Part shown: positions 1-12,769 of the stretch, piece after piece
Position numbering within the stretch: the first letter of the stretch is position 1
How the letters are laid out: the number at the start of each line of letters is the position of its first letter
NCBI GenBank assembly: GCA_003254885.1
Contig: QANT01004863.1
Coordinates: 1 to 56,902, forward strand
Direction: 5' to 3'
DNA: 56,902 nucleotides
From: Purshia tridentata
Taxonomy: Eukaryota > Streptophyta > Magnoliopsida > Rosales > Rosaceae
Notes under the pieces: model-generated
The model's input: only the letters and a program-made list of their open reading frames with translations
Database searches by the model: none
What the model was told of the DNA's origin: nothing
Translations under genes and position numbers: made by a program

Positions 1-917
1 TTATGTGTGATATGCTTGTTACATACACAAAAAAACTTTTTTTATGAGAGATGCGATGAGTAAATATGAATATATGATACATTACTTGGACTACGGTGCA
101 TCTCAACTTTATCAATTAATTTGGTATTGTTTTTTGGCTAAATTACATTTTTAGTCCCCATACTTTAACAAAGATTTCACTTTGGTCAAATTCTTTCAAT
201 TTAAAAAATTTTAGTCTCGTACTTTCATCACATTTGCAATTAGGTCCAAAGTATTTAACTCTATTTATTTTTTAAACATAATATAATATGACAACACATA
301 TGAATGAATATTTTAGACATTTCATGATTAATATGGTCCAAGAAAATAATTTTAAATTCAAAAAAATATAATTAAAAAAGAAAGAAAATAAAAAATATAA
401 ATATTTAAGAGAAAAAGACATATGTCCAAATGTGATTGGGCAAAGTCACCCAGTTAATAAGCTCACTCATACGTTATTTAAAATGTCCAAAATATTAATG
501 TTCCATCATATTTCACCAACAATTTAAGTATAATTAATGATTTGGACCCAATTGCAAATGTAACGAAACTACGGGACTAAAATTTTCAAAATTAAAAGAA
601 TGGGACCAAAATGAAATTTTTGTTAAAGTACAGAGACTAAAAATGTAATTTGGCCTTGTTTTTTATTTAGGCTATATTAGAAAACGTAAATCATTTTCTT
701 TATATGGGAAAAGTGAGATTAAAAATTGAGACTTGTTTCCTAAGAGTGGAGAAAAATATTATTAGGATAAATATTAGTTGATTAGAAGAAAAAAAAAAAA
801 CTTGAAAATGGTGATGGTCATACCATCATTAATTATTACTTATTATTTATGTATCACTCATATTATCATTATGTAGCCCATCATCAAGTGTTTAGAGACC
901 AGCACTGCTTGTTGTTC
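1..917. other. intergenic, 3' of the DUF247 gene
   Basis: AT-rich DNA without a supportable gene. Most of it is the Mutator-like MITE at 136-655, listed separately. The rest is low-complexity A/T sequence leading to the 3' end of the minus-strand DUF247 gene. A 188-codon plus-strand frame starting at 849 runs antisense to that gene and is not treated as real. Confidence 0.7.
136..655. mobile_element. Mutator-like MITE with ~115-bp TIRs and 9-bp TSD
   Basis: The left arm (136 to about 250) begins GGCTAAATTACATTTTTAGT. The right arm (about 540 to 655), read on the minus strand, begins GGCCAAATTACATTTTTAGT. The two arms stay alignable for roughly 115 bp with scattered mismatches. The flanks carry a perfect direct repeat TTGTTTTTT at 127-135 and 656-664, the 9-bp duplication typical of Mutator-like elements. 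The 290-bp core is AT-rich and has no transposase, so the element is non-autonomous. The TSD partly overlaps a T run, so a base of uncertainty in the boundary is possible. Confidence 0.85.
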
Positions 918-2249
918 CTAGACATGGTGGAGAGCGAAGGAGAGAATGGAAAAGAAAGCTCCAACAAACGTGAGAAGAAGAACCAAAACTGCAACAAACA
1001 CCACAACCGACGGAGAAGTTTTGATCCGGTACTTGTTCTTCAAGCTCTGCCGCCGTCCATGCCAACCTTTCCTTTTGTACTCTCTTACCTCTTCAAAAAG
1101 CCTCAAATAATAGAAACCCTTCCCTTCAATCTCCTCGCAGAGCTTCTTGAACACTTGAAAAACCTCCTTGTCCCTCTCCTTGTCGTGAGTGAGAATTCGT
1201 TTTCGTCGAAGCAACTTCACATCTCTCTCGGAGCTGACGAGGCAGCCCATGAGGTAGGCATAGGATGTGATGTGCTGCACTGTCTCATCAATATTGTGCC
1301 GCTGCTCAAATACAATGAGGTTCCTGAGAAGCGTTTCTGTGCATTGATGGAGTTCGAAAGGTGGGATTTTGAAAACACCGTGAACAAACTTGATTTCCAA
1401 GAAACTCTGGCTTGAAGCCCTCTTGAACTTAATCCCAGCTCGTTTAAGCTTTTCTGCACAATCCAAGTTTTTGGGGTCTTGATCCTCTTTCGGTTGCTGC
1501 TTTGGATGTGTTGGGATTATACAGTGCCTAACTAGGTCAAGTAAATGATACCCTTCTTGGTTAAACTTGTATATGATAACTTCCTCATATTCTGGCCCCA
1601 TCAAACTTTTGAAGAAACGTGAAGCGAGCTCATTGAGGGTCTGATTGCATTGTCTTGGAAGTGGTACTAAATGAAACAACCTTTGAAGAATAAAGAAGGG
1701 AATTTGGTTTTCGAGTAATACCATGTTGCACCTGAAATCGAAAAGCATCCCGGGCTTTCTGAATATAGGGTCCGTCCGGGACCTAAGGCTCTTGTACACA
1801 TACTTGAGAAATAGCTCAATGATGAAGCAACCATCAATTAACATCAACTGCACAAAGTCATCACTAGAGAGATCAATCTCTTCGTCGTAGCATTTTCGGG
1901 CTTTGTGTTCCAACTCTCTAAGAGCTTTCACCAAGATGTCCAGGCTTGCTTCTAGATTCAATCTTCGATTGAGGAGTGCATAGCAATAGCGCCACTTATC
2001 ATCTTCTGCAAGTTTAGTGGGCTTTCCATGGTGCAGAGGGCCAATGGATACATGATCAGGGGTGTATCCCTTTTCGTGACCCTCGAGAAGTTTCTTGGGG
2101 ACCCTGAAGATGCAAACTGATACTGAAATGTTTTCCATCTTTTCTTTGATGGAGGATACAAGTTCATCATGTTCAGGAATGATTTCAAGGGAGACATGGT
2201 CTCTGGTTCTTCTTTGTGACTCTCTCTCTGATCTGTTACTGCTTTCCAT
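918..2249 (-). CDS. DUF247 (UPF0481) protein
   Basis: Single-exon, 443-residue protein of the plant DUF247 family (UPF0481, At3g47200-like). The N-terminal block has the family pattern: a Cys-Ile-Phe-Arg-Val-Pro motif, then YTPDHVSIGPLHHG. Later come DGCFIIELFL, LLENQIPFFIL, a GIKFK-like block and an LIVFEQ block. A hydrophobic segment near the C-terminus (about residues 414-438) is the usual single membrane anchor. Length and block order match intact family members, so the gene looks functional. The molecular role of most DUF247 proteins is unknown; some members act in grass self-incompatibility, but nothing here ties this copy to that. The Met at 2249 gives the usual short, polar N-terminus. 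Confidence 0.92.
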   Translation of the reverse strand: MESSNRSERESQRRTRDHVSLEIIPEHDELVSSIKEKMENISVSVCIFRVPKKLLEGHEKGYTPDHVSIGPLHHGKPTKLAEDDKWRYCYALLNRRLNLEASLDILVKALRELEHKARKCYDEEIDLSSDDFVQLMLIDGCFIIELFLKYVYKSLRSRTDPIFRKPGMLFDFRCNMVLLENQIPFFILQRLFHLVPLPRQCNQTLNELASRFFKSLMGPEYEEVIIYKFNQEGYHLLDLVRHCIIPTHPKQQPKEDQDPKNLDCAEKLKRAGIKFKRASSQSFLEIKFVHGVFKIPPFELHQCTETLLRNLIVFEQRHNIDETVQHITSYAYLMGCLVSSERDVKLLRRKRILTHDKERDKEVFQVFKKLCEEIEGKGFYYLRLFEEVREYKRKGWHGRRQSLKNKYRIKTSPSVVVFVAVLVLLLTFVGAFFSILSFALHHV

Positions 2250-4414
2250 CTTTCAATGGGAAGTTGTGGTTTGTTCTATGCAAAAAAACCTGAATTTGAT
2301 TAGTGGGAATTGCCAACAGAACCTGCAATTAATTGCAGGAAGTGTTTGTCAGATAAGATTGAGAAGCAGGAAGACATAAAAGATCTGAAATTGAACTACA
2401 ATTGAAGTTTTAGTTAATCTGATAGCGTTCAAACTCTCTATCTGTTTCTCCTCTGTCTTCTCAGCTTACAAAATTGCAAGTAAAATTTGGAAATGATATA
2501 CAACATAAGCATGACAAAATGTTTATTCAAGAAATTTAGTGAATAATTTGAAAAGCTAAAGTCAAGAAAGACCTCTTTTCTTGATATATAAAGGGTGGCC
2601 TCTGACCTGCAGGCATAAGAAGCAGATGTTAATTACCATCCTGATTTCCAAAGTGAGTTTGAGTGCTTAAATACAACAAAAATTAAGTTTCTTTTGGCCA
2701 GATAAAATTAATATACAGATAAAATACTAAAGGAGCTGGTGTGTACCTTGCTATATGTGCAGCTTTGAATTACCCAAATAATCAGCAGATCAAAGTAACT
2801 GAGGTGCTTAAATGGGTTGCTCAGTCAGCAATACCATCAACAAGAGCACATGCATGAATTTGCATTGTTGCACAACATAGTTTAATGATCATTTCATGGG
2901 AACTAAGAAGCTAGTTATCGCAGGAAACTATGAAGCCATATATAGTTTTATACCATCCCAAAACTTTCACAACTAAAAAGAACAATTGGGGAGAACCCAA
3001 ATCTGGGTGAACTTTATCCATACAGTACAGATAGGAATCAATGTTAACTTGTGGAGGTTGGCAAACAGGCCAAAAATATATTGCAAGAAATAAAAAGGAA
3101 CTGAGAAGACAGTTTTCGCTCTGACACCAATATAAAAGCATGAATTAATCCAAAGTAATGCTGAATTAATTGCTTAAAAGTGAATTTAAGTATTAGTAAA
3201 AGTAGATGCACTGTGGCTTTAATTATGAGCACACCAATATTGGGTCTGTACATAATACAATGACACTTTGTTGGCTGTAAGAATAAAATATAGCCTCAAG
3301 AACGCCTATGGAGGTGATGTGCTTCTGGCTTTTACCAATTTTCTTGTCTGCAGAAGAAGCAAAGAAAATTCTTTCCACATATAGAGAGACCACTCATTTA
3401 TATATCAAGAAAAGAGGTCTTCCTGAGTTTGGCATTTTAATAAAAAATTGTTTTTGATTTGTTGGCATTCACTTTTTCTTTTTCTTTTTACAAGTACAAA
3501 TAAGAAAGACAAAATAATATTGATCTTAAAATGTTGAACCCGATTCCATTCTAAATAGTCATATGAATTTAAGTTTTGTTATAAGTTACCACACATAAGA
3601 ATATTTGTACGAGTTTTGTTAAAAAAAAGTTCATTTCATAAATTAGTGTTAAATAGCAATATAGCTATAATGAAGAACAAAATATAAGAACATGTGAGGA
3701 ACAAGTGAGTAACAACTTAACAAGTTAACAACACAAAGTAAATGTTGAATTTACTTTAATCATCGTATTACATCCCTCATATTTGCTTTTATTTGTTGTA
3801 CTTATAAGTTATACCTCATTTATTTATACAAAATTGAGATACAAATTACAATGTACTAAATGGAATAACATAAAACTACAGTGTAATGACAATTTGACGC
3901 GTGTTTACAAATATTCAACACTTTTTCTTAGGAAAAAACTAAAAATATTTTGCCTATTAAAATATTATTATTGACACGTATCTTTTAATTAATACGTGTG
4001 AATCACATAATACGACGGAAATGTTCATTACCGTTTTTTTTAGTGTGAAAAGTAGCGCTCGAAAAAATACCCCTCATCATCTTGGGTCTTGAGTCTTCAC
4101 TTTAATTTACAACCTCATCTGACAAGTCACAGGATCAAGATGCCATCGTAACTGCTAATATATTCTCGGCGAGGACAGAGGGGGACCCCAATAAAGAGGT
4201 AAAGCCGATTCAAAGCCAACTCCGAGAATCTGTTTTCGTTGCTTCTCTTCCGAAAACAAAACTAAAAAACAAAAACAAAACTGTACCTATCACTCTTTTC
4301 TCGAGCATTGTCTTTGGACTCTGATGAGCTAGATTTCAGTCCCCGAAATCCTAAGGGTTGAAGCAGAAGAGAAGAAGAGGCTTTTCATTTGTTTTGTTGT
4401 GCTGCTTGAAAACG
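2250..4414. other. divergent intergenic region with inverted repeat
   Basis: This spacer lies between the divergent starts of the DUF247 gene and ALDH22A1. It must hold both promoters and 5' UTRs. It contains the inverted-repeat element at about 2550-3440. No convincing gene is visible; the frames of 60-76 codons in it have no recognisable domain. The last 250 bp before 4415 are purine/C-rich with a minimal upstream AUG-stop at about 4322, consistent with the ALDH22A1 leader. Confidence 0.6.
2550..3440. mobile_element. degenerate inverted-repeat (TIR-like) element
   Basis: A 25-bp segment at 2568-2592 (starting AAGACCTCTTTTCTTGAT) is present in perfect inverted orientation at 3397-3421. Weaker similarity extends outward (to about 2550 and 3440) and inward (to about 2610 and 3380). 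This looks like the termini of an old DNA element of about 0.85-0.9 kb. I find no transposase frame and no clean target-site duplication, so the class and exact boundaries are uncertain. It could also be a chance or structural inverted repeat. Confidence 0.5.
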
Positions 4415-7400
4415 ATGGCGTTTTGGTGGCCTCTGATCGTCCTCGGTTTCTCTTACGCCATTTGTAGGTTCCTCTTGATGCTCATTCCTCCCAATGTGCC
4501 TTCGATCGAAGTTGATGCTTCTGATGGTACCACTCTCTGTCTCTCACTCGCATTATACACATTACACACACATGTTTCTTTTGAATGAGTGATTGACTGT
4601 GTGGTTAAATCAATGGCAGTGTTGGATGATGGGAATCAGACGCAGGAGAACAGTTTCATATATGTGAGTTTCTCAAAGCTTTTGATTGTATTTTTTTATA
4701 TTAGAGTTGTCATTTATTTAAGTATCTCTTTCCAATTCTTGATCGTAGTCAATTTTCTTTGCATTTTTACATGTTAAATTCTTAGCAGTTAAAACTCAGC
4801 TAATCAATACCGGAGTGTGAAAATGCGTGCGATTGAGTGTGCGGATTGGTTAATATTTCAGATTACTTAAATTGCTTACATATGCTAAAATCAGTGGGAT
4901 TCTTGTTTTGAAAGAGAAAAGAAATGATATTTAAAAGGATTGAGAGAAAATCAAGAAGGTTACATAATGATGTATTGGCTATTTCAAATTTGTTTCACAG
5001 TGTGCTACATGTTTTGTGGAAGTTTGTGGGTTGCGTAGTTGTATGGATGTGAAGCATCCAATTAATTGGTGTTTACTGTGCAGATACCTCCAAGGGGAAG
5101 GACGCTGCAATCGGAGAAGAAGGTTCAGTGCTATGAACCTGCGACCATGAAATACTTGGGGTTTTTCCCTGCTTTGACACCTGATGAGGTTGGTCCTGTT
5201 ATGTGTGTTTCGACTTGGGGATTGGTGAATTGAATATGTAGGAAGCTGTAATGTGTAGTACTGTACTCCTCTAAATGGATAGGGTTTTTGTTTCATTTGT
5301 TGTTAAAGGGATGAACTTGATTCTGTGGCATAGTGTCTGATTTCACAATTACACACACTCTTAAGATGATAAAGGTGATGGAAATAAGAAAATCACAATT
5401 ATTGGGAAATTCGCTATGAAAATTATATTCTCAGGTCAAGGAGCGTGTAGCACAAGCAAGGAAGGCACAGAAAACATGGGCAACAAGTAGCTTCAAGCAA
5501 AGACGTCAGTTTCTCAGGATTCTTTTGAAGTATATAATTGAACACCAAGAGCTTATATGTGAGTAAGTACTCTATTCATACTCTCTCTCTTTCTCTCTCT
5601 CTCTGTGTGTGAATGTACGTGTGCATGCTAATGTGAATCTGTTTTTCATCCTCACTCTTATCTGAAGCGTTATGTGGGCATGTCCAAATTAGAGAAGTTT
5701 TTTTTTATAGGTTGGAGTGGCCTTGGGGGGGGGGGGTTTATTTTCTGTTATACTGTGTAAACATAGAGATATATATATATATTTTTGGTAATCTGTTGAC
5801 ATGGATGCCACATGTATTCTCTTTTTCTTTTCTTGTGTTAGACTATTTCTTAGAGATTAGTTTGTGTACTTACTCATATATCACTTTGATTAGAATATCT
5901 TCACGTGATACGGGGAAGACAATGGTAGATGCCTCTCTAGGGGAGATAATGACAACATGTGAGAAGATTACTTGGCTTCTTTCAGAGGGTGAGCGGTGGC
6001 TAAAGCCTGAATACCGGTACTTCCTTTTGCCTATTACATTTTCTAAATCTTATATCTCTACCAATTCCTGTGGTATATATCTTGTTGTCCATCATGGTTT
6101 GGTTCAATTGCACAGTCAATGATAGATATTTTATGATGTTGGCACTTTATCTGCTTTTGCCAACCTGTGTTCATGTACATTTTAATATTGGCATTGCTTG
6201 GGCTCCTCTAGTTTATTCATTAATGACATGGGCCTTATCACTACATCAGTTTTACCATTTCCTATCCAAGTTTTTGTTTTCTGTTTTAAACAGAGAGAGT
6301 CATTATCTTTCCTTCCTTATATATATATATTGTATTTTTTATTCTTATGGTTTCTAGACTACTTAGGTTCACTTTGAATGACCACATGTATGTACTGTAT
6401 CGTGATTTTGTTGTTCATGACAAAATTTGCAGATGTTCTGGAAGATCAATGCTTCACAAGAGATCGAAAGTGGAATTCCACCCTCTTGGAGTTATTGGTG
6501 CCATTGTGTCATGGAATTATCCTTTTCATAATATTTTTAATCCAATGCTGGCAGCAGTTTTTTCTGGAAATAGCATTGTGATTAAGGTAGGTAATGTTGG
6601 TATACCCACATCTGTTTTCTTTAATCACTCTACGCTTTCATTAGAAATGGACCCGCAAAACCCATCACTATACTCATAATAACTTAGTTGATTCAATGTG
6701 GAGTTTTCTAACAGCCTGTATCCCTACTGGTAACTGTTAGTTGCAGGGGATTGAGGCTATTTATCATTAGAAAACTGGCTTAGAAATCAAACAAGTATCT
6801 TTTAATCCTTTTTACATATAGCTCATCTTCTAAGGATTTGTACTGAAGCTTATTACCAAATGCTTGTAATTGTAGGTTTCAGAACATGCAAGCTGGTCTG
6901 GATGTTTCTATTTTCGAATAATCCAATCAGCCCTTGCTGCTGTAGGAGCTCCTGAAAATCTAGTTGATGTCATAACAGGGTATTGGGTTATTTGTTTTGT
7001 TTCTTTAAGGGGAGTGGGGGTCTTTCTATAATCTTGTTTATCGATCCACCTGTAATCAATCTTCTTCCCTCATCAGGTTTGCTGAAACTGGAGAAGCGCT
7101 GGTGTCTTCTGTTGACAAGATAATATTTGTCGGATCACCTGGTGTGGGTAGGATGGTATGATCTTCTTTTGGCTAATAGAATAAATTTCTTGTTTTTGTT
7201 TAATTTCTGAAATATGCTTCTTGCTTCCAAATTTCCAACCCTTGTGTATTTGATCATGCATTAGAGATCATCTTAAACTGCATTTTTGTGTATTTGATCT
7301 ATTACACATTTTTTATTGAATGGGAAATTTCTGATATTTAATCTCATTAATTATTATTATTTTAAGAGAACCCAAGAAAACTAACATGAGGAATTGTACC

Positions 7401-9695
7401 TAAGTCTTGACCTAATGTTGTTGGCTGTTATAATGAGGGAATTACTGCACTCTTCTGCAATGCTTATTGTTTTTTTCTTTTGCTATTTATACAGATAATG
7501 AGAAATGCTGCTGAGATGCTAATACCAGTTACACTTGAACTTGGTGGAAAAGATGCATTTATTGTATGTGAAGATGCAGATGTGGAACATGTACGAATTT
7601 TTCCTACCTTTTCTAGTGTTTTATGATGTCTACCAGGCTTGGACATTTGAATTGGGGATCAGAGTTTTTTAATTATCTTTTAGCACTTTAAGTTCTAATA
7701 GGATACTATAATACTCAATTTAGGTTGCCCAAATTGCTGTGAGAGCTGTGCTTCAGTCAAGTGGACAGAACTGTGCTGGGGCTGAAAGATTTTATGTTCA
7801 CAAGAACGTTTATTCTTCATTTGTCAGTCAAGTTTCCAAGATTGTAAAATCTGTTACTGTTGTAAGTATTTCCCTTTCAACATGCCATATATGGAAGATG
7901 AATCTTTAGGTTGTCTCACAGCTTTTTCTTTTCATGATTTCACTCAAAATTTTCACTGTTAAGTTGCACGCACCATATGTTCTTTTAATTACAATTACAG
8001 AAAGACCTGTGAACATAAGCTGGGTTGCGAGGGAAAAAGTAATGAAAAAATTTCCAGCTGGTTTTGTTGAAACAGTTATACAACCTATACTTGACATATG
8101 CATGCAACAAGACTCTGCACTTTATAATTTTGATCAATATAGAACATGCTGTTGAGATCAAGTAGCAGTTTAAGTACTTAATGTTTAGAACTCATTCTAT
8201 TATTTTATCTTCTTTTGTAGGGCCCACCACATGCTGGAAAGTATGATATGGGAGCTATATGTTTGCAAGAACACTCTGAGAGACTTCAAAACCTTGTGAA
8301 TGATGCCTTAGACAAAGGAGCAAAACTTGTTGTGCGTGGAAGCTTTGGCCATATAGGTGAAGGTGCAGTTGATCAATTTTTCCCCCCTACTGTGATTGAA
8401 AATGTAAATCACACAATGAAGTTGATGCAAGAGGAGGTATCCAAAGTCATATATGTTGTTCTACTCAGCATTTTCATATGTACCTTTAATCTTCAATAAG
8501 TCAGGTGGAGAAATTCTTTCTACATTTTTGCAGGCATTTGGACCAATCATGCCATTGATGAAATTTAGCACTGATGAAGAGGCTGTCAAGCTTGCTAATG
8601 ACTCGAAATATGGTCTTGGCTGTGCTGTTTTTTCCGGCAGCCAGCGTCGTGCAAAAGAGATAGCTTCCCAGATACACTGTGGAGTTGTTGCCATCAATGA
8701 TTTTGCATCAACGTACATGTGTCAGGTAATGTTTATTCAAGTGGTCGCAGTTTGATACATGTTTTTTTCTCTTTTTCTCGGGGTTTTTGTTTTTTTGTTT
8801 TTGCTCCTTCGGAGGCTCATCAGACCTATGGACAATAGAGAATGGGGAGCAGTCCTCTCCCATCTCATAAAACCCCTCCAACCTTGGTGAAGGTGGGATT
8901 CTATAACATCCCTCATGTATGACAACAAGAGACTTTACCAACAATGTTTTTCTTCGTTTAATAGTTGAGTATGAATAGTTCCAGCTTTAAAGATAGCAGA
9001 AATGGTGGTTGTCTCCTTATTCTCAAAGTTAATGCTATCATTAATTATATTAGACACTTTGCGATAACAGATGAAGTTGATATCATATAACTCAAAGGAT
9101 TGGTGGCCATTCATGAATTGAATTGAGAACGTGAAAGAGTTCTGTTGTCAAATCAATCAGTGATCTCTGTAGTACCCTTGTTGAAAAAATCATTCATTAT
9201 TATTTTCATTGGTAAAAGATTTTTCTACCGTGATGACATTATTAATCCAATGAACTAAAGATCTCTCATAAATTTCCAGTCCCTGCCATTTGGTGGTGTA
9301 AAAGACAGTGGATTTGGAAGATTTGCTGGTGTAGAAGGATTGCGAGCATGCTGTCTTGTAAAATCAGTTGTTGAGGATAGATGGTGGCCTTACATTAAAA
9401 CCAAGATACCAAAGCCTATTCAGGTCAGACTTCAAAACTAAATTATATAGTCTATATAGTGTCATCACTCTCTCTTTATCTTAAATTCTGAGAAATTAAA
9501 ATTACAAATCTGACTTGTTTTCTTGCTTGGCCACCACAGTATCCTGTTGGAGAGAATGGTTTCGAGTTCCAGGAGTCACTTGTTGAAGCACTCTATGGCC
9601 TGAACATATGGGACCGTCTGCGAGCATTGGTTAATGTTCTAAAGATCCTTACTGACCAAAACTCTCCTGCTAATGGTAAGAGAAGAGATGACTAG
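4415..9695 (+). CDS. ALDH22A1: aldehyde dehydrogenase ALDH22A1
   Basis: NAD(P)-dependent oxidation of an aldehyde to a carboxylic acid; the natural substrate of family 22 is not settled. Exons: 4415-4526, 4620-4663, 5084-5188, 5435-5572, 5894-6016, 6433-6586, 6876-6979, 7077-7155, 7495-7590, 7734-7861, 8221-8436, 8534-8725, 9280-9423, 9540-9695. They join in frame to 596 residues, the length I recall for Arabidopsis ALDH22A1. The N-terminus has a hydrophobic anchor (about residues 4-25), as known for this secretory-pathway form. Catalytic blocks are intact: [25 protein letters not shown] (general base Glu) and [10 protein letters not shown] (nucleophile Cys), then [14 protein letters not shown]. 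All splice sites are GT..AG. The gene ends about 0.5 kb from the convergent HLS1-like gene. Confidence 0.95.
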
Positions 9696-10205
9696 CAGGA
9701 CGCATGAGGATTGGAAAATTTTCATGGGTTAACACAACGGTCACGGCTATTGCGGAGCATCAACCTAATAGCTTCCGTTTTTTAGTCTGCTTTTTTGTTT
9801 TAGTTACAGAATCTGGATGCGCCTTAAGGGCTTAACCCTAGGAATGTCTTGTTAAATCTTTTGAAAAATTCTGAATCTTATATAGACTTTATATTTTAGC
9901 AGACCAAGGTTGTATTTGTCCTCTCTCTCTCTCTCTCTCTCTCTCATTTGCCACACACACACCAAAAAAAAAAAACGCAAAAGAAAATGGTCACGGTAAC
10001 AAATATGCACCTGGGAGTGATATGACTTTTTAATTAAAAAGCATCAAGGATACAACTTACAAGCTAGGGGTTTTTGCTCTCTTAAGTCTTAACTAATTGA
10101 CAACAGCCCAAAGAAAGGAAAAATAAAATACAACAATAGCATTGTTGAATTGTTGATTAGCTAGGCTCTTTTTGTAACATTAAGACAAAGGGCCTTCAAT
10201 TAACC
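9696..10205. other. convergent 3' spacer
   Basis: This holds the 3' UTRs of ALDH22A1 (+) and the HLS1-like gene (-). A (CT)n microsatellite of about 26 bp lies at 9920-9945, followed by a short A-run. Nothing else is recognised. Confidence 0.6.
9920..9945. repeat. (CT)n microsatellite
   Basis: About 13 uninterrupted CT units in the 3' spacer of ALDH22A1. Similar simple repeats are at 12059-12080 (CT), 15173-15192 (AT) and 22405-22430 (AT, inside the second-last fumarase intron). All are likely to vary in length between individuals. Confidence 0.9.
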
Positions 10206-11897
10206 CTAGAACTCTCTTGGATCAACAAACACATTCCCTAGTGGTCCCTTGAGTAGCTGTTCATCTTTGTCATCATCGTGGCTCATCAAACATTTGGCGT
10301 ACCAAAGATCATTGATACATGACATATTTGACTCCTTGGGGACAAGCTTTATGAGAGGATCACACAACCCCAGCTCAGTTATAATCAACTTGCTGTCCTT
10401 CACATTTTGTCCCAACCTCGATGTGAAGTTCCACACATATTTCATAAGCTCCCCTAGCCTCTCTCCCTCTCCGTGAAGTCCGTGGAGGAAGAGAAACCCG
10501 AAGGAGACACTGACACGCATTTTTAGGCAGGAGAAGATTTTCTCTCTTGCATGGCTTAGGGTAGCATGAAAAGACCTTAGTGGATGGGACTTTCTGATAT
10601 GAAACTTGTAAGCTTCACAAGTATTCCATATGCTAAAGATGACCCAAGAGCTTTGAGTTTTACTGACGATGTCCATGTCCTTGTTATGTTCATCGCTGTT
10701 TAAGTTGATCCAACCCTGTTCTTCAAAATAACACACCCAAGTGCCGAGGCTGAGCTTTTCCCTTAAAATCACATCCATGTCTGTGGGATATATGTCTTTT
10801 CCTCTTAGCCGATTTTTGTACAAGGAAATTGCCTGGTCTATATGCAACTTCTCTATTTTTATATCTTGGGGCAGTTTATCCTTTTCAAGGGAACAGATTG
10901 GTTGAACAAATATGATTAGTGAGCTGAGGTTCGCGTAGTTGCATTTGAGAGTGAAGAGATTTGTAGAGGCAATATTGCTCGTTTCGGTAGCCAGGAATGT
11001 GTACTGTGCTCCTTTTCTCATCAGCCAGTCCTCCACTGAGTTCATGAGCTTCCATCCAATTCCCATACGCCTAAATCACACAAAGATATCAAAGTTAACC
11101 CATCTATCAAATTGTTTTTCTATATTATACTTGGCATTTGCTAGAACTTATTAATCAAACAGTTCTTTACACTCCCTCAGCGTATGAGAAAATATCAAGT
11201 TAGCTTTTCAATATGCTGCCACTCAGTTCAGAACAAGTCAAGGACTTTTACACTCAGTTCTGCAGATTGTATTGCTAATTTGAGAATTGAAAATGTTTTG
11301 TTTAGAAAAGAAGAGTCTTCCAGGTTCCATTCTATCTGAAAAAAAAAGTAGAGAATACCGGTGTGTAGGAGAGACCCGAAGGCCTAGTATGCAACCTATC
11401 ACATATCTTCTTCCAAAACCAGTCCCCACATGCTTAATGCATCCTCGAACGACTCCAACAAGCTTCCGGTTTTCGAGCAGCTCTGCTACCTGTTGGCCAT
11501 TTTCAAAGATGTTAATGGTATAGCAATGCAATGATTCACATCAATAAAAGTCTTGGAAGGACAAGGGGGATCCATATAGAAAAGCAGTGCAGAGAAATAT
11601 AGAAACTATGCAACTATGCTTATTTGAGGAGAGATAAAAATATTTATGATGTATGAAAAGGTTTCCATGTTTGGTTTTGGCAAGATAAGAGGGAAAAAAG
11701 TCACCATAACCCACCAGCATAACATGGAGGGGGTAGAACCTAATCCTACATAAAGGGTCACCCATCATGCTAGTGAACATGGAGACCCCCCTTTTAGACC
11801 CTATCTCACAATTCCTCTCAAGCTTCCCCACCACTTCAATATCTGTTTCTGCACTGAATTCCCTAATAAGAACCTTGTTCTCTGCGTTGTCAACCAT
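10206..11897 (-). CDS. HOOKLESS1-like N-acetyltransferase
   Basis: Probable GNAT-fold acetyltransferase of the HLS1 family; Arabidopsis HLS1 acts in apical-hook formation and in hormone and light responses. Three exons on the minus strand: 11897-11715, 11489-11359, 11070-10206, joining to 392 residues (HLS1 is about 400). Exon 1 carries the HLS1-type start (LIREFSAETDIEVVGKLERN and GDPLCRIR). The exon 2/3 junction rebuilds LGLRVSPTHRRMGIGWKL, with the RRMGIG acetyl-CoA loop at about residues 104-109. The C-terminus ends FVDPREF as in HLS1. The Met at 11897 was chosen because homologues start there; an in-frame Met 32 codons upstream (11993) would add a tail with no family match. The C-terminal half is diverged from HLS1, so it is a family member rather than a sure orthologue. 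Confidence 0.9.
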
Positions 11898-12769
11898 TTT
11901 TTTTCTTGCTAAAAGAAGCAAGTTGGTTATCAGATCTGCAGTGGAAAAACAATCTTCAATAACTGAATCTTTCTTGAATGGACTAGCTGCCACAAATGCC
12001 TCTTATATATTGCATTCTTATATGCTAGTGACCTACTTTATAATTTGTTTTCTCTTCCTCTCTCTCTCTCTCTCTCTCTCTTCCTTTTTTTTCTTTGGTA
12101 TGTTACTTCAATCAGTACCATTTTATCCTATTGGACCAGAACTTGATGCATTCATTGAATATACCATCCCAGTAAAGTGTAAATACTATCCACAAGCGAT
12201 TCATGGAATCGAAATAATCATTTCTGTATGTTGTTTCAGTTAATAATATAAACCCATGCTAAACCCTTATAATTATTCTTTTGAGGTATTAAAATCAAGA
12301 TGATGCGGTTTGGTTATCTTAAGTAAAAAATTAAAGATACTATCCTGCAAGAAAATTGCAATAACCACATTTGTACTAATAATATGCCTATAGCTATACC
12401 ATAAACATAGAGCTTTGGAGTCCTTCATCATTCCAATACCTTTTTTAATCCTGTTGTTGTTTTTACATACTGTTATAAAATTTAGTCTTGGGTAACATTA
12501 TGTAGCAATTTCTTGGATGTTTACTAAAAAAGCAAGCCTATGTAGAAAAGACCACGTGAAGTGGCTGGGCAAGAAAGAAATATCATCAATCATGAAGATA
12601 TACTTGTTTGTGCCGACTTGCTAGTTTCAGATCACCTCCTAGCTAGCTGTTCTTGGAAACTAGTCTTCACATTTATAATTGCTGGTGTCCTTTAACCTTA
12701 GTTGCAATACAATACTATGCAGCACCTTTCTATGGTTAGAATCTCAATAACACACACGGGCACACAGCT

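Noticed and set aside
849..1415. 188-codon plus-strand frame opposite the DUF247 gene
   Set aside because: It lies antisense to a full-length conserved DUF247 protein and has no domain of its own; a by-product of the opposite frame.
7934..8155. 73-codon frame inside ALDH22A1
   Set aside because: It lies within the intron between exons 10 and 11 of a gene whose flanking exons join perfectly; no domain.
8726..9279. Possible transposon remnant in the intron before exon 13 of ALDH22A1
   Set aside because: The intron is longer than most and has some structured GC-richer sequence, but I found no terminal repeats, target duplication or coding remnant.
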